Source of the DNA: Candidatus Micrarchaeota archaeon
GTDB lineage: Archaea > Micrarchaeota > Micrarchaeia > Micrarchaeales > Micrarchaeaceae
Length of the DNA: 64,000 nt
Assembly (NCBI GenBank): GCA_028866575.1
Contig: JAGWHU010000005.1
Coordinates: 1 to 64,000 of the forward strand
Reading direction: 5' to 3'
A program made the translations under genes and the position numbers. Of this stretch, positions 43,901-52,063 are shown piece by piece. Below the pieces are notes generated by a model. It ran no database searches and was not told the origin of the DNA. It saw only the letters and a list, made by a program, of their open reading frames with translations. Each line of letters starts with the position of its first letter. Positions within the stretch are counted from its first letter, which is position 1.

Positions 43901-44692
43901 TTAATTCATTCCGTAATTTCTGACGAATTTTTTCATCTCATTTATCCTCTCTTTTTTGAAGGCCCTGTAAGCCACAGCCTTCTGGATAACTTCCTCAGGT
44001 ATGGGCATTCCTCTTACAACGCGCTCGAATTTCTCGTCAGCTTTCGATGCATCGTCGTTGCTTCTTGCGAAGCTCCTGGACAACGCCTCATCCCAAGCCA
44101 TAGAAAGATCCCTTGGGTTATAGGGATTGGCTATCCTCCTCACGAACAGCTCGTAGAAATTACTATGGGCGGGACTCTCCTTGAACAGCCCCGACAGGTC
44201 CTTGTTGCTCTTCAGCCTACGTATTGTTTCTTCAATCACTTCCCGCGATTTGTAGGGCCGGGACCTGTCTTCCGCCAAAAATTCCCAGTTTTTATACCTG
44301 TACAAATCATCTGTGCCTATGTTAATCGTCAGCGCGGATGCTGCCCTGAAGTACTTGCTTGCGACCCTGTCCATGGGAAACGGATATATGCTGAACGTGG
44401 ACTTTTCCATTTCAACCATCAACGCAGGTATTACCAATACGCTATGGGAGCCGCTTTCGTCCTTGTAGAACGGCTCCTGCTCCCCCTTAAATGGCGTGCG
44501 CGCTTTCAAAATGTCCTGCAGATCGAAAAAGAAGGATTTAAACTCCTTCAAGTTCTCGGTGTTTGGCATAGGAGTGCATATCATGGTATAAGAGCTGCCT
44601 CCGTTCCTGGCAAATTTGTAGATTAATTTACCGTTTACGTGCTCTATGCGCTCCTTCTGCGCCTCGAACAGCGAAACTCTTGCCACAGCCAA
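43901..44692 (-). CDS. hypothetical protein, 263 aa
   Basis: I do not recognise this protein. It is soluble, with a strand-rich first half (KLIYKFARNGGSSYTMICTPMP) and a helical, charged second half ending KKFVRNYGMN. No signal peptide, metal cluster or nucleotide-binding motif is visible. It is on the same strand as the HD gene upstream of it, about 50 bases away, and may share its promoter region. Confidence 0.7.
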   Translation of the reverse strand: MAVARVSLFEAQKERIEHVNGKLIYKFARNGGSSYTMICTPMPNTENLKEFKSFFFDLQDILKARTPFKGEQEPFYKDESGSHSVLVIPALMVEMEKSTFSIYPFPMDRVASKYFRAASALTINIGTDDLYRYKNWEFLAEDRSRPYKSREVIEETIRRLKSNKDLSGLFKESPAHSNFYELFVRRIANPYNPRDLSMAWDEALSRSFARSNDDASKADEKFERVVRGMPIPEEVIQKAVAYRAFKKERINEMKKFVRNYGMN

Positions 44693-44741
44693 AGATCATT
44701 ACCTCCAAAATTCGTTGGTATTAAAGCTATTTAAGCGTTTA

Positions 44742-45413
44742 TTACAGTTTCCCGTCCCACTCCTTGTAGAACCTTTCAAGAAATTCCTGCATGTATTTGT
44801 GGCGCCCCTTGGCAATTCTTCTTGCAGTTTCAGTATTCATACGGTCCTCCAGCAATAGCAATTTTTCGTAGAAATGATTTATCGTGTGGCCCTTGCCGCT
44901 TTTGTACTTCTCGAAAGATTCGTGCATTTCCGGTTTTATTTCAGGATTGTACATCTCCCTTCCGATTTTACCACCGTATGCAAATGCCCTCGCTACGCCT
45001 ATCGCGCCCATCGCGTCAAGCCTGTCGGCATCCTGGACTATTTTGCCTTCCAGGGTCGTTGGGGTCGTCTTTACGCCTGCACCCTTGAACGAAACCTCAT
45101 CTATGGCATTGCATATTTTTGCCGTTGTTGCGGCATCCAGATTTAGGCCCTTGAGCCACTTCCTTGCTGCGTCGGAGCTTGCCTTGTCATTACCCCCGTG
45201 AAACTTCCAGTCGGCTATGTCATGAAGGAGCGCGGAGAGCTCCACTACAAGCGTATCCGCATCGCTCTCTTTTGAAGCTATTTGCATCGCGTTGTTCCTT
45301 ACCCTCAATATATGCCACCAGTCATGTCCGGAGCCCTCCCCAAGGAGCTCTTTTCTGACGTAGTTTTCCGTTTTAGTTATGAGTTCCATTTTGGATGCCA
45401 TGCTTTTTTGCAT
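44742..45413 (-). CDS. HD-domain phosphohydrolase (YedJ-like)
   Basis: The 223-aa protein has the HD metal-site residues: HDWWHILRV near residue 29 (His), LLHDIADWK near 68 (His-Asp) and QDADRLDAMG near 122 (Asp). The overall layout with the GARAFAYGG-like helix fits the YedJ/uncharacterised HD hydrolase group, likely acting on a small phosphorylated metabolite. All four ligands are present. Confidence 0.88.
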   Translation of the reverse strand: MQKSMASKMELITKTENYVRKELLGEGSGHDWWHILRVRNNAMQIASKESDADTLVVELSALLHDIADWKFHGGNDKASSDAARKWLKGLNLDAATTAKICNAIDEVSFKGAGVKTTPTTLEGKIVQDADRLDAMGAIGVARAFAYGGKIGREMYNPEIKPEMHESFEKYKSGKGHTINHFYEKLLLLEDRMNTETARRIAKGRHKYMQEFLERFYKEWDGKL

Positions 45414-45458
45414 TAAGAACCCCTCTTTTTATCGCTGAATCCCGTAAACCAAAGTCGG

Positions 45459-45833
45459 CTAATCTTTGTCCCCTTTTGATAGCTCATTGACAATTTCTGT
45501 TGCAGTCCATTCGATACCAACTACGGGCTCATCGCCGACAACCCAGGCATCATGTCCTGATGGGACAGAAGACACGTCTCCGGGCCCGATTTCGAATTCG
45601 GTCCCGTCTTTCAACTTGATGTGTAATTTTCCGGAAATCTGGTATTGGAAGTGCGAAGCCTCGCACCATTCTGTTTTGACCAAAGGTTTGATATCGACAG
45701 ACCACTTCCACCCTTTTCCCAATACAAAACGCGCGACCTTTGCGCCCCCGACGTTTACGGATTCGAGCTTGGCACGACCTAACTCTCTAACTTCTTCGGA
45801 ACCAGATATATTCTTGACCTCATAGTTTGACAT
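45459..45833 (-). CDS. cupin domain protein
   Basis: The 124-aa protein is a single small beta-barrel. The first cupin motif is around EASHFQYQISGKLHIKLKDG in shortened form and the second around GDVSSVPSGHDAWVVGD, giving two His plus Gln/Glu-like ligands for one metal ion. No substrate can be named. It is the last clearly chromosomal gene before the integration hotspot. Confidence 0.88.
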   Translation of the reverse strand: MSNYEVKNISGSEEVRELGRAKLESVNVGGAKVARFVLGKGWKWSVDIKPLVKTEWCEASHFQYQISGKLHIKLKDGTEFEIGPGDVSSVPSGHDAWVVGDEPVVGIEWTATEIVNELSKGDKD

Positions 45834-46053
45834 ATATTCACCAACAGTTAATTGATATAAAGAAATATAGATTTTTATATCAACGATAAGCCCGATAAGA
45901 ACCTTGTGTGCAGTTTCGATCCTTACGAATCATACAAGATTTAAGGACAATTCCATATCCGGGACGCTGGCTTCCTGCAAAAAGATTTCAGCATTTCAAG
46001 ACGATTGATGCAGGAACAAAAACATATATAAAACATCCTCGTCATGTATTAGC

Positions 46054-46214
46054 ATGGGATTAGGAAAGGGATTGATGATTGGGATAATCATCATTCCCAA
46101 TTCAATGCTGTCGGCGTGAACCAGAGCGATATTATAATACCAAGAGCTTACAGGGATGCGAACCCGTGCAACTTCAACGTCTACAATCCTAACGACACGG
46201 TTACCTTGACCTAG
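46054..46214 (+). pseudogene. decayed small secreted-protein gene
   Basis: A TATA box (catatataaaa, 46023-46033) and an ATG at 46054 open a short hydrophobic frame (MGLGKGLMIGIIIIPNS) that stops at once. A second frame, overlapping its end, continues with a Asn/Tyr/Cys-rich stretch (ANPCNFNVYNPNDTVTL) to a TAG at 46212. Together they look like one gene broken by a frameshift. It ends 14 bases before the left tRNA-derived attachment fragment. Confidence 0.4.
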
Positions 46215-46227
46215 AGAAAGTATTCTG

Positions 46228-46244
46228 ACGCCTTGGCCGGGATT
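46228..46244 (-). other. left attachment-like site: 3' tRNA-Asp fragment
   Basis: The 17 bases acgccttggccgggatt are identical to 61585-61601, the 3' end (complement) of the truncated tRNA-Asp, and after one mismatch the next five bases (gaacc) match too. The intact tRNA-Asp differs by one base in this stretch. The fragment fits an attL or decayed att site. The orientation is that of the tRNA genes. Confidence 0.75.
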
Positions 46245-46313
46245 GGAACCAAGATCATAGTATTGTTAACATTAGTAGAATTAACCTTAATTCTTATCAT
46301 GCATTTGCATGTT

Positions 46314-46751
46314 CTAACCAGCTTGCTTGGTGAAGTAGAACATTGCAAAGTAAGCAACCACAGCCACAATGAATCCCAGGCTCATGGTGTACGAATATAT
46401 GTCATTGGTAAATGCAGTAACCAGGAACTGTATTCCCGATGCGAACGCAATGAGCATACCAAGGAACCCTATGGCGCTTATGGCTGATAGTTTCCTGTCT
46501 TTTGACGCGAACGACATACCCACCACGGCTATCGAGCCTATGAAAACCAGTATTCCGATTACGTAATGAGCCAACAGTATTGGATGCCCTGCAAGCAGTG
46601 GGACGTAATCGGCAGGCTGGACAGCATTTCCAGGATAAGTTGGAAAGCTGGTAAACAGGTTCATGGTCATTCCCAGGACGAACTGTATAACTAAAAAAAC
46701 AAGTATGCCGAGTGCTGCTCGCCTTATCCTTGCACGCCATTTGCTGTCCAT
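46314..46751 (-). CDS. four-span hypothetical membrane protein, 145 aa
   Basis: The protein has four membrane segments (near residues 13-32, 52-80, 88-110 and 115-138) and a basic N-terminus (MDSKWRARIRRAALG). I do not recognise it. Its codon use is like the chromosomal genes and unlike the AT-rich element to its right. It is flanked by two tRNA-Asp 3' fragments (46228-46244 and 46797-46807), so it may belong to a separate, small or older insertion. Confidence 0.75.
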   Translation of the reverse strand: MDSKWRARIRRAALGILVFLVIQFVLGMTMNLFTSFPTYPGNAVQPADYVPLLAGHPILLAHYVIGILVFIGSIAVVGMSFASKDRKLSAISAIGFLGMLIAFASGIQFLVTAFTNDIYSYTMSLGFIVAVVAYFAMFYFTKQAG

Positions 46752-46796
46752 AGATGCATCACCCAGTTAATAGAATAAATGAAAACACATAAAAGG

Positions 46797-46807
46797 CGCC
46801 TTGGCCG
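46797..46807 (-). other. second short tRNA-Asp 3' fragment
   Basis: cgccttggccg (11 bases) equals the first 11 bases of the 3' tRNA-Asp end at 61586. Alone it could be chance, but it lies at the point where base composition falls and the element's gene set begins, 46 bases upstream of the 46314-46751 gene on its strand. Confidence 0.4.
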
Positions 46808-47275
46808 ATAATCAAACTTCCAGTCTGAAGCCTTATAAGGATGTCGTCGAGTGTAAAGTTTTCTTATAGAAGCCTCAACACTAATTTATTGACATATGGT
46901 TTTAAATAATTTATTATTCCAATACTTGTGGTTAATAAACCTCAAGCACCCATTTTTCTTTTACGAGTGGTGCGACATAAGAACGAGATGTCCGGGGATA
47001 AAACCGTCCAAAACAGCCGCTAGGCGCACCCATCACGTATTTTGAATTAAAAAATAAAAGTTTAGCTTTTGCATTTTGGCAAATCTGCCAAAATCAACGA
47101 TTTTTACAGATTGTTAATTGAGTAATTAGCGCGAGCCATTCAGTTTTTGTAGAATGTAAAGGTTAGCGCGAGCCTGCTCGCAGTAAAGGGAATTAGAATA
47201 GGTTTGGTCTAGACCTGTTTTCATATAATCACCAGATTCCCGCTGAATTGAGCAGGCATTATATTGGTAGATTTT
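46808..47275. other. element left-end gap without a gene
   Basis: No gene is evident in about 470 bases. It contains a 12-base direct repeat TTAGCGCGAGCC (47126-47137 and 47163-47174, 37 bases apart); the second copy runs into a small hairpin GCGAG-cctg-CTCGC (47168-47181). These could be protein-binding repeats near the element end or its replication/partition site. Confidence 0.4.
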
Positions 47276-47629
47276 ATGGAAAACCAAAACGAAAATAAGG
47301 GACAAAGGAATAGGACCTCAGACGAGGTTCAAGCAAACAGGAAGTTGGCGATAGAAGCTATAAAGCACGAATTCTTTTCAAAATTGTGGGCTATTCGTCT
47401 CCAAGATGCAGCTAGTGAATGGATTAAAAGGATGGGTAATGACTTCAGCATACCGACTGAGGAATTTTTTGAGTTTAGTAATAAGAACAAAGAGGTTTAT
47501 GACAGCCTGAAGACAGCATCTATAGATGAAGTAGAGAAACTTTTTGATGTTGTTGTTAAGCAAATGCTTTCAGAGAAGGCAAAATCAGATGAATATATGA
47601 GCAAGGTTACGGCTGAAGGTGTAAAATGA
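47276..47629 (+). CDS. element protein, 117 aa, unknown
   Basis: I do not recognise this protein. It is charged, soluble and mostly helical (RKLAIEAIKHEFFSKLWAIR, then LFDVVVKQMLSEKAKS). The ATG at 47276 is preferred over an in-frame start 12 bases earlier. It is the first gene of the long plus-strand element module and lies just before another unknown gene, with the stop and next start almost touching. Confidence 0.65.
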   Translation: MENQNENKGQRNRTSDEVQANRKLAIEAIKHEFFSKLWAIRLQDAASEWIKRMGNDFSIPTEEFFEFSNKNKEVYDSLKTASIDEVEKLFDVVVKQMLSEKAKSDEYMSKVTAEGVK

Positions 47630-47640
47630 TGGTGGGTAAT

Positions 47641-48054
47641 ATGACTAAACAAAACGCAAAAAATGAGCAAAAGACAATCTCGTTCGGGATTAAAGGAACT
47701 CAAGAAGAAATAGTGCAGGAAATAATAGAGAAAATAGAGGAATGTAAGGAGGGACTACTTTCTAGTAATGCTTCGCTATGGGCTAAATTTCCTGTGAATT
47801 TTGCATTATATCTTCAAGGCAGATTGGAGGAATATATTAGGCAAAATAAATTGCCGTTAAAAGTCGGTTGCGGCAGCGAGTCCCACTTTAATTCTCTTGA
47901 TGACGTATCGCTCAATAGTATGGCGACTGTTTATATACAACGGGGTATGATTGAAGGTGATGGTATAAAAGAGATAGATTCAACAATTATACCAACATTA
48001 AAGAAATCGTCTTCCGCACAAGACAGAAGCGATTACAACAATATGTATAGGTAA
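47641..48054 (+). CDS. element protein, 137 aa, unknown
   Basis: I do not recognise this protein. The first 60 residues look helical and charged (EEIVQEIIEKIEECKEGLL), the middle strand-like with a Cys (KVGCGSESHF) and the tail polar. The ATG at 47641 has a ribosome-binding site GGTGGG just upstream. It is directly after the 117-aa gene and followed by a 310-base gap. Confidence 0.65.
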   Translation: MTKQNAKNEQKTISFGIKGTQEEIVQEIIEKIEECKEGLLSSNASLWAKFPVNFALYLQGRLEEYIRQNKLPLKVGCGSESHFNSLDDVSLNSMATVYIQRGMIEGDGIKEIDSTIIPTLKKSSSAQDRSDYNNMYR

Positions 48055-48366
48055 GGTCTGTAAAATCCGCTCTCTGAATTTAAAATAAGTAGAAAATGAT
48101 AGCAAATCAAAGCATAGATACTAGTAGAGATTATTATGGACTCCAAAAAGCATTTTTCTTTTATAGAAGGACTGCACAGTGCAGACTAAACATACAGGTT
48201 GTTAGACGTCAATAAATGGTATATTTTCGACGACAAAAGGTTATTATACCTTTAAGTTTAATGATATAATAAAGCGTTAAAAAATATGCTTGGGGTTGCA
48301 AAAACCCTTCACTTTTGCTCAACTGTGTTCTATAGGTATATTTCTGTAACGCTTTGAGGAATTTGT
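48055..48366. other. element gap with palindrome and repeat
   Basis: There is no gene here. It holds the palindrome CTGCAC-a-GTGCAG (48172-48184) and the motif GACGACAAAAGGTTAT (about 48228-48243), which recurs with one change near 50401. A TATA-like stretch is near 48330-48340, before the next small gene. It is a candidate regulatory or replication region. Confidence 0.4.
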
Positions 48367-48561
48367 ATGCCACAGATTAGTTTCCATATTGATAAACCAC
48401 GATTAAAACTGTTAGAGGAAATGAAACAGGCAGGTTTCAATCGTCAGCAGGTTCTCAGACTTGGAGTTATAGCTATCGCCAAAAAATACGGATTTGACGT
48501 TACGAAATACGGGCTTAACCCAGATGAGAATAACGTAAAGATGCCTAATTCTGAAAAGTAA
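48367..48561 (+). CDS. ribbon-helix-helix-like DNA-binding protein
   Basis: The 64-aa protein has a strand (QISFHIDK) followed by two helices (RLKLLEEMKQAGF, then RQQVLRLGVIAIAKKYG), the CopG/Arc pattern, and a short polar tail. Such proteins usually repress plasmid or viral promoters. The palindrome in the gap upstream (48172-48184) is a possible operator. The family call rests on pattern only. Confidence 0.55.
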   Translation: MPQISFHIDKPRLKLLEEMKQAGFNRQQVLRLGVIAIAKKYGFDVTKYGLNPDENNVKMPNSEK

Positions 48562-48576
48562 TTTTCTTGTGATTTG

Positions 48577-48741
48577 ATGGAAAATAAATCTAAACCCTTA
48601 GCGGAGCCCAGCGATGAGGACGTAGAGCTGTTGCTATGGGGTTTGGAGAATAAAGACCTCATAAGAAAAAATGACAGAACTTTGGCTTTATTGCTTGATG
48701 TTATTGAGAAAAGGATGATGGATGCCCAAAAGATGTTATAA
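48577..48741 (+). CDS. small acidic helical protein, 54 aa
   Basis: A short frame starts MENKSKPLAEPSDEDVE and continues as one or two helices (LLLWGLENKDLIRKN, LALLLDVIEKRMM). An SD-like GTGATTTG precedes the ATG, the same leader type as in several other element genes. It is 15 bases after the ribbon-helix-helix gene. Function unknown. Confidence 0.5.
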   Translation: MENKSKPLAEPSDEDVELLLWGLENKDLIRKNDRTLALLLDVIEKRMMDAQKML

Positions 48742-48753
48742 TTGATTCAGTTC

Positions 48754-48771
48754 GGTGATATAGATGGTAGA
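48754..48771 (+). repeat. 18-base repeat over a start codon, copy 1
   Basis: ggtgatatagatggtaga is repeated exactly at 48954-48971, 200 bases later. Both copies span the ribosome-binding site and the ATG (MVE) of consecutive genes, which suggests a duplicated translation-start unit. Confidence 0.6.
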
Positions 48772-48958
48772 GAGTATTTACAGTAATTTTATAGGGAAAA
48801 ATGTTGTAGTTAGGCTCAAAGGAAGCGGATTTAAAAAGTTTGGAAAATTGACGAATGCTGATAATAATTTTGTAGAATTGTTGTTTAGAAATGGCAAAAC
48901 AGAATTGACCGCAATTGATACTATAGAGAGTATCAAGGAAGATATGTTTGTTAGGTGA
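48764..48958 (+). CDS. Sm-like (Lsm-fold) small protein
   Basis: The 64-aa protein has the strand pattern of an Sm barrel: IGKNVVVRLKGSGFKKFGKL, then NADNNFVELLF and a GKTELTAIDTIESIKE end. The Sm1-like block with a conserved Gly and the D/N after the turn are visible, but the Sm2 RG motif is not. It lies just before the DUF3987 gene. It might bind RNA or DNA of the element. Confidence 0.5.
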   Translation: MVESIYSNFIGKNVVVRLKGSGFKKFGKLTNADNNFVELLFRNGKTELTAIDTIESIKEDMFVR

Positions 48959-48971
48959 TATAGATGGTAGA
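48954..48971 (+). repeat. 18-base repeat over a start codon, copy 2
   Basis: Exact second copy of 48754-48771, placed over the start of the DUF3987 gene. Confidence 0.6.
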
Positions 48972-50358
48972 AGAAAAGGTAACTAATGGAACTGTTGAAG
49001 AAGCTTTGGACGGAACAACAAAAAATGATGGTGATTTTATAACACAATTTACTCAAACTATACTAAAAGACATACAAACCTATAACTTCTGGGCAGAGGA
49101 CATAGCAACCAGCTTGCTATCAACCTGTTGCAGTAAAGTAAAGGCATACAGTAGAATAGGGCAGTTTAGGCTCAACGTATGGCATATAGCAATTGCTCCA
49201 AGTGGCAGAGGAGTAAAGAGTGCACCATTTAACCATTTCTTAGAGCCGACCTTAAAGGAATTAGAGAAATATACAAAAGCAGACTATAAATTGCCTTCGA
49301 GTTTTAGCCCGGAATCAATAGTAGATTATCTGAAAAGACAATCCTATGGCATTATAGCAAGGGATGAGATATCAAAGTTGTTCAAGGAAACTTCAGGCAA
49401 GGGCTATACTGCTCAGATGATAGAGATTATGAGCAATATGTATGATGGCAAGATAGACAAGAGATTTACATTTGCTCACGGTTTAAACGATATAGACGAC
49501 TGCTATATTACTTTGATAGGAGCAGCAACACCATACATATATTCTGTTTTAGAACAAAGTGCCTTCGTTCAGGGACTAGGAAATAGAATACTGTTCGAGC
49601 ATTATAAGATAGATAGACCAGTAAGGAACATTACCGACCTTTTTGGTGATACGCAAATCCATAGACTAAGAGCGGATAAAATAGTAGAGTTTGCTAAGAT
49701 GCTCTATAATATTGATAAACTAGAGAACTTGACAGTAGAGATAAACCCAAAGAGTAAAGCTGCTGAACTAATAACCAAATTTGATAACACAATATCTGAA
49801 AGAGTAAATAAAGGCAAAGAAAGCGACATCAAAAAGTCATATTTAGATAGGTCGTTATTGTCAGTATTAAAACTATCTTCCCTGAAGGCAATTAGTAGCC
49901 AGTATAACACAATAGAAGTGCATAATGCTAAAGATGAGATTAAACTAGAAGTAAGAGTAGAAGACGCACAGTGGGCAATAGACAAGGTAAATAGACACTT
50001 AGACTCATTTGATGAAATGTTAAAAGAATGGTATACACAACCAAGAATCAAGCCCGTAGAATCATACGAAGCATACTTTGAAACCATAAAGAGAACTATA
50101 GCCGATTCACCAGATAAGATACTAACTATGGAAGAGATTTTTAACCAAATCGGCTGGACATACTCAGGAACCCCGTATACCGATGGAAAAGGAAAAATAG
50201 AGGCAGCAGTGGGGCGTGGAGATATTAGACAACTTTCAGATGATGAGATAAAGAGTTTACCAAATGATACTTTAGCAAGGCATAAAATTGACATTAAAAG
50301 AAGGCTACCACGAACTTTCGGTTTAAATAAAAATATGAACGATGATAGGAAAAGGTGA
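48964..50358 (+). CDS. DUF3987-type replication protein (helicase/primase-associated)
   Basis: The 464-aa protein shows a P-loop-like APSGRGVKS near residue 80, a GIIARDEISKLF strand near 130 in the Walker B place, MYDGKIDKRF and TLIGAATPYIYSVL, and GLGNRILFEHY, the DUF3987 sequence of blocks. The P-loop has an extra Val between Gly and Lys, so ATP use is uncertain. The last 100 residues look like a winged helix. Proteins of this kind are replication initiators or helicases of mobile elements. It is followed by a repeat-rich AT region. Confidence 0.7.
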   Translation: MVEEKVTNGTVEEALDGTTKNDGDFITQFTQTILKDIQTYNFWAEDIATSLLSTCCSKVKAYSRIGQFRLNVWHIAIAPSGRGVKSAPFNHFLEPTLKELEKYTKADYKLPSSFSPESIVDYLKRQSYGIIARDEISKLFKETSGKGYTAQMIEIMSNMYDGKIDKRFTFAHGLNDIDDCYITLIGAATPYIYSVLEQSAFVQGLGNRILFEHYKIDRPVRNITDLFGDTQIHRLRADKIVEFAKMLYNIDKLENLTVEINPKSKAAELITKFDNTISERVNKGKESDIKKSYLDRSLLSVLKLSSLKAISSQYNTIEVHNAKDEIKLEVRVEDAQWAIDKVNRHLDSFDEMLKEWYTQPRIKPVESYEAYFETIKRTIADSPDKILTMEEIFNQIGWTYSGTPYTDGKGKIEAAVGRGDIRQLSDDEIKSLPNDTLARHKIDIKRRLPRTFGLNKNMNDDRKR

Positions 50359-50574
50359 AAAATCAATATTTTATTTTCGGTTATAAAAATATGATTTATG
50401 ACGTCAAAAGGTTATATCTTTTATATTTTTACGCTATTTAACTTTATAAATATATATTTTTTATTTTAAGTAAAAGATATAAAAATATAAAAATATGGCT
50501 GTTTGACGACGTAATCAATTATTTATTTTGAAAATAAAAATATGGTTTTAAAGAGAGTAAATTAGAAGGTTTTG
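50359..50574. other. AT-rich repeat region, candidate replication origin
   Basis: Almost pure AT. Four or more copies of the unit TATAAAAATAT(G) occur near 50382-50392, 50480-50500 and 50533-50543. GACGTCAAAAGGTTAT at about 50400-50415 repeats the motif at 48228. GACGACGT lies near 50507. The site directly after the replication-like gene fits an origin, which is inference. Confidence 0.45.
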
Positions 50575-50943
50575 ATGATGTCCAATAAAGCCGAAAGATG
50601 CAATTTGTGGGTTTATAAGGCATTTACTTATAAGAAAAAATTACTAAAAAATGGTTTGATAATTATGTCAATAAAAACAATCATATTAAGAGTAAGTGAT
50701 TTGATGACCTTCACTAAATTTCCCAAAGCTGGGTATATCATTACCTATTTGGGCAAAGATGGTGAAACTCTTGCAGAAAAGCCAAAGAAAGTAGCAAAAT
50801 ATTTTTATGTGGGTGTAGAAGAAGAACCTGTAATAGCTGAACGGGATAAGAATCTAAAGAAAGACCTTGGCGAGCTAAGAAATAGTGGCTGTATCATAAA
50901 GTTCGTTAAGAAACTGTTCTATCCGGGATATATAGTAGAGTGA
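50575..50943 (+). CDS. element protein, about 122 aa, unknown
   Basis: I do not recognise this protein. It is basic at the N-terminus (SNKAERCNLWVYKAFTYKKK) and strand-rich after a possible internal start at MSIKTIILRVSDLM, which has its own GTTTGATAATT leader. The body has no membrane segment. Its stop codon overlaps the ATG of the next small membrane protein, so the two are coupled. Confidence 0.6.
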   Translation: MMSNKAERCNLWVYKAFTYKKKLLKNGLIIMSIKTIILRVSDLMTFTKFPKAGYIITYLGKDGETLAEKPKKVAKYFYVGVEEEPVIAERDKNLKKDLGELRNSGCIIKFVKKLFYPGYIVE

Positions 50944-51116
50944 TGGATATGTCGAGAAAAAACAATAACAACTTAGCATTAGCACTAGTCGTTATATTGA
51001 TAATTCTACTGGTATTTGTGATATTAGGGGCTGGTGGATATCTGTCAATATCGGGAGTAACAAATATTCTGAGCAAACCTGTTGTAAATGTCCCTATAAG
51101 TGCGAAATTGCCTTAA
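50943..51116 (+). CDS. single-span small membrane protein, 57 aa
   Basis: MDMSRKNNNN is followed by a strong membrane helix (LALALVVILIILLVFVILG in part) and a short outer tail. The ATG overlaps the preceding stop. Small one-span proteins of this kind often occur in archaeal viruses and secretion modules. It is 10 bases before the next anchored secreted protein. Confidence 0.6.
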   Translation: MDMSRKNNNNLALALVVILIILLVFVILGAGGYLSISGVTNILSKPVVNVPISAKLP

Positions 51117-51126
51117 AGGTGTTTTT

Positions 51127-51891
51127 ATGCCAAGAAGAGTAAAAAGTGAGAAGCAAAAGGATGGAAACTTGCTGTATGGAATAGTTGCTATATTTCTTAT
51201 AATAATAGTTTTGGGGTTCTTGTTTAGTTCTCATCTATTATCTTTTAGTAGCTGTCCACCACTACCTCCAGCAATTTATAGTGGAGCTAATGCAACTGGC
51301 AGTGAAGGCACAGGGTATTCATCAACAGGCATATCAATAGTGTCTTGCGTTGCTCAATATCAGAATAGCTCATTAACACCTGCTTATATCAACTATAGCT
51401 TTGTGTATTACGTTAATCACAACCCATCTACTGGAGCACCATATCCCGGAGTAGCACAAAGTGCATCAATAAGAGTAGTTTCAACAAGAACAGCTTCGCT
51501 TATATCTGCTTCAAATCAGTATAACCAAATGCAACTACAAACAGTTATGTTAGCTTTAAACCAAACACAAGCACAATTAAAGCAAAACTCGGCTGATAAT
51601 TCCTGTGGTTTTAATAGCAACACTTGTTCAGTAGAACTGCTGGGAATACAAGCTAGCACTGAAACAGCAGCAATTATAAACAGCGCTATAGCGTTTAATA
51701 ATCAGCAATCAACGACTTCTGTTTCAACAGTAACCACAATAGCATCAACAACCAGCACAATAGTAGGTCAATCTACAACACAATCAACAACTACAACAAT
51801 ACAACAAAGTTCTTCAGGTAGTCAAAATATATTACAGCAATTCTTTACTTGGCTACAGAATTTATTTAGTAAGAATTGGATAAGCTGGTGA
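51127..51891 (+). CDS. membrane-anchored secreted protein with Thr/Ser/Gln stalk
   Basis: The 254-aa protein has a basic N-terminus (PRRVKSEKQKDG), a membrane anchor (about residues 17-40), an outer region with several Cys and an Asn/Gln-rich segment, a Thr/Ser/Gln repeat stalk (VSTVTTIASTTSTIVG in part) and an amphipathic aromatic C-terminus (LQQFFTWLQNLFSKNW). The aromatic end could insert into a membrane. It is flanked by two tiny membrane proteins, which suggests one membrane-bound complex. Confidence 0.65.
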   Translation: MPRRVKSEKQKDGNLLYGIVAIFLIIIVLGFLFSSHLLSFSSCPPLPPAIYSGANATGSEGTGYSSTGISIVSCVAQYQNSSLTPAYINYSFVYYVNHNPSTGAPYPGVAQSASIRVVSTRTASLISASNQYNQMQLQTVMLALNQTQAQLKQNSADNSCGFNSNTCSVELLGIQASTETAAIINSAIAFNNQQSTTSVSTVTTIASTTSTIVGQSTTQSTTTTIQQSSSGSQNILQQFFTWLQNLFSKNWISW

Positions 51892-51895
51892 GTTT

Positions 51896-52063
51896 ATGGG
51901 AGCAATAGCTTATGTATTTGCAGGTATGTTGTTGATGTTTTTAATATTTGCTGCTGTATTCGGCTGGATACCGATAATTTATAATTACATTATCGGAGTA
52001 GCAACTTTCTTAACAAATATCTATAATGGGCTAACAGCAGTTGGCAAATATTTAGCTCCGTAA
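51896..52063 (+). CDS. small membrane protein, 55 aa
   Basis: The frame starts MGAIAYVFAGMLLMFL and has one long or two short hydrophobic segments (to about residue 50). The stop TAA shares its last base with the next ATG (52063). It belongs to the 50.9-52.1 kb membrane-protein cluster. Function unknown. Confidence 0.6.
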   Translation: MGAIAYVFAGMLLMFLIFAAVFGWIPIIYNYIIGVATFLTNIYNGLTAVGKYLAP

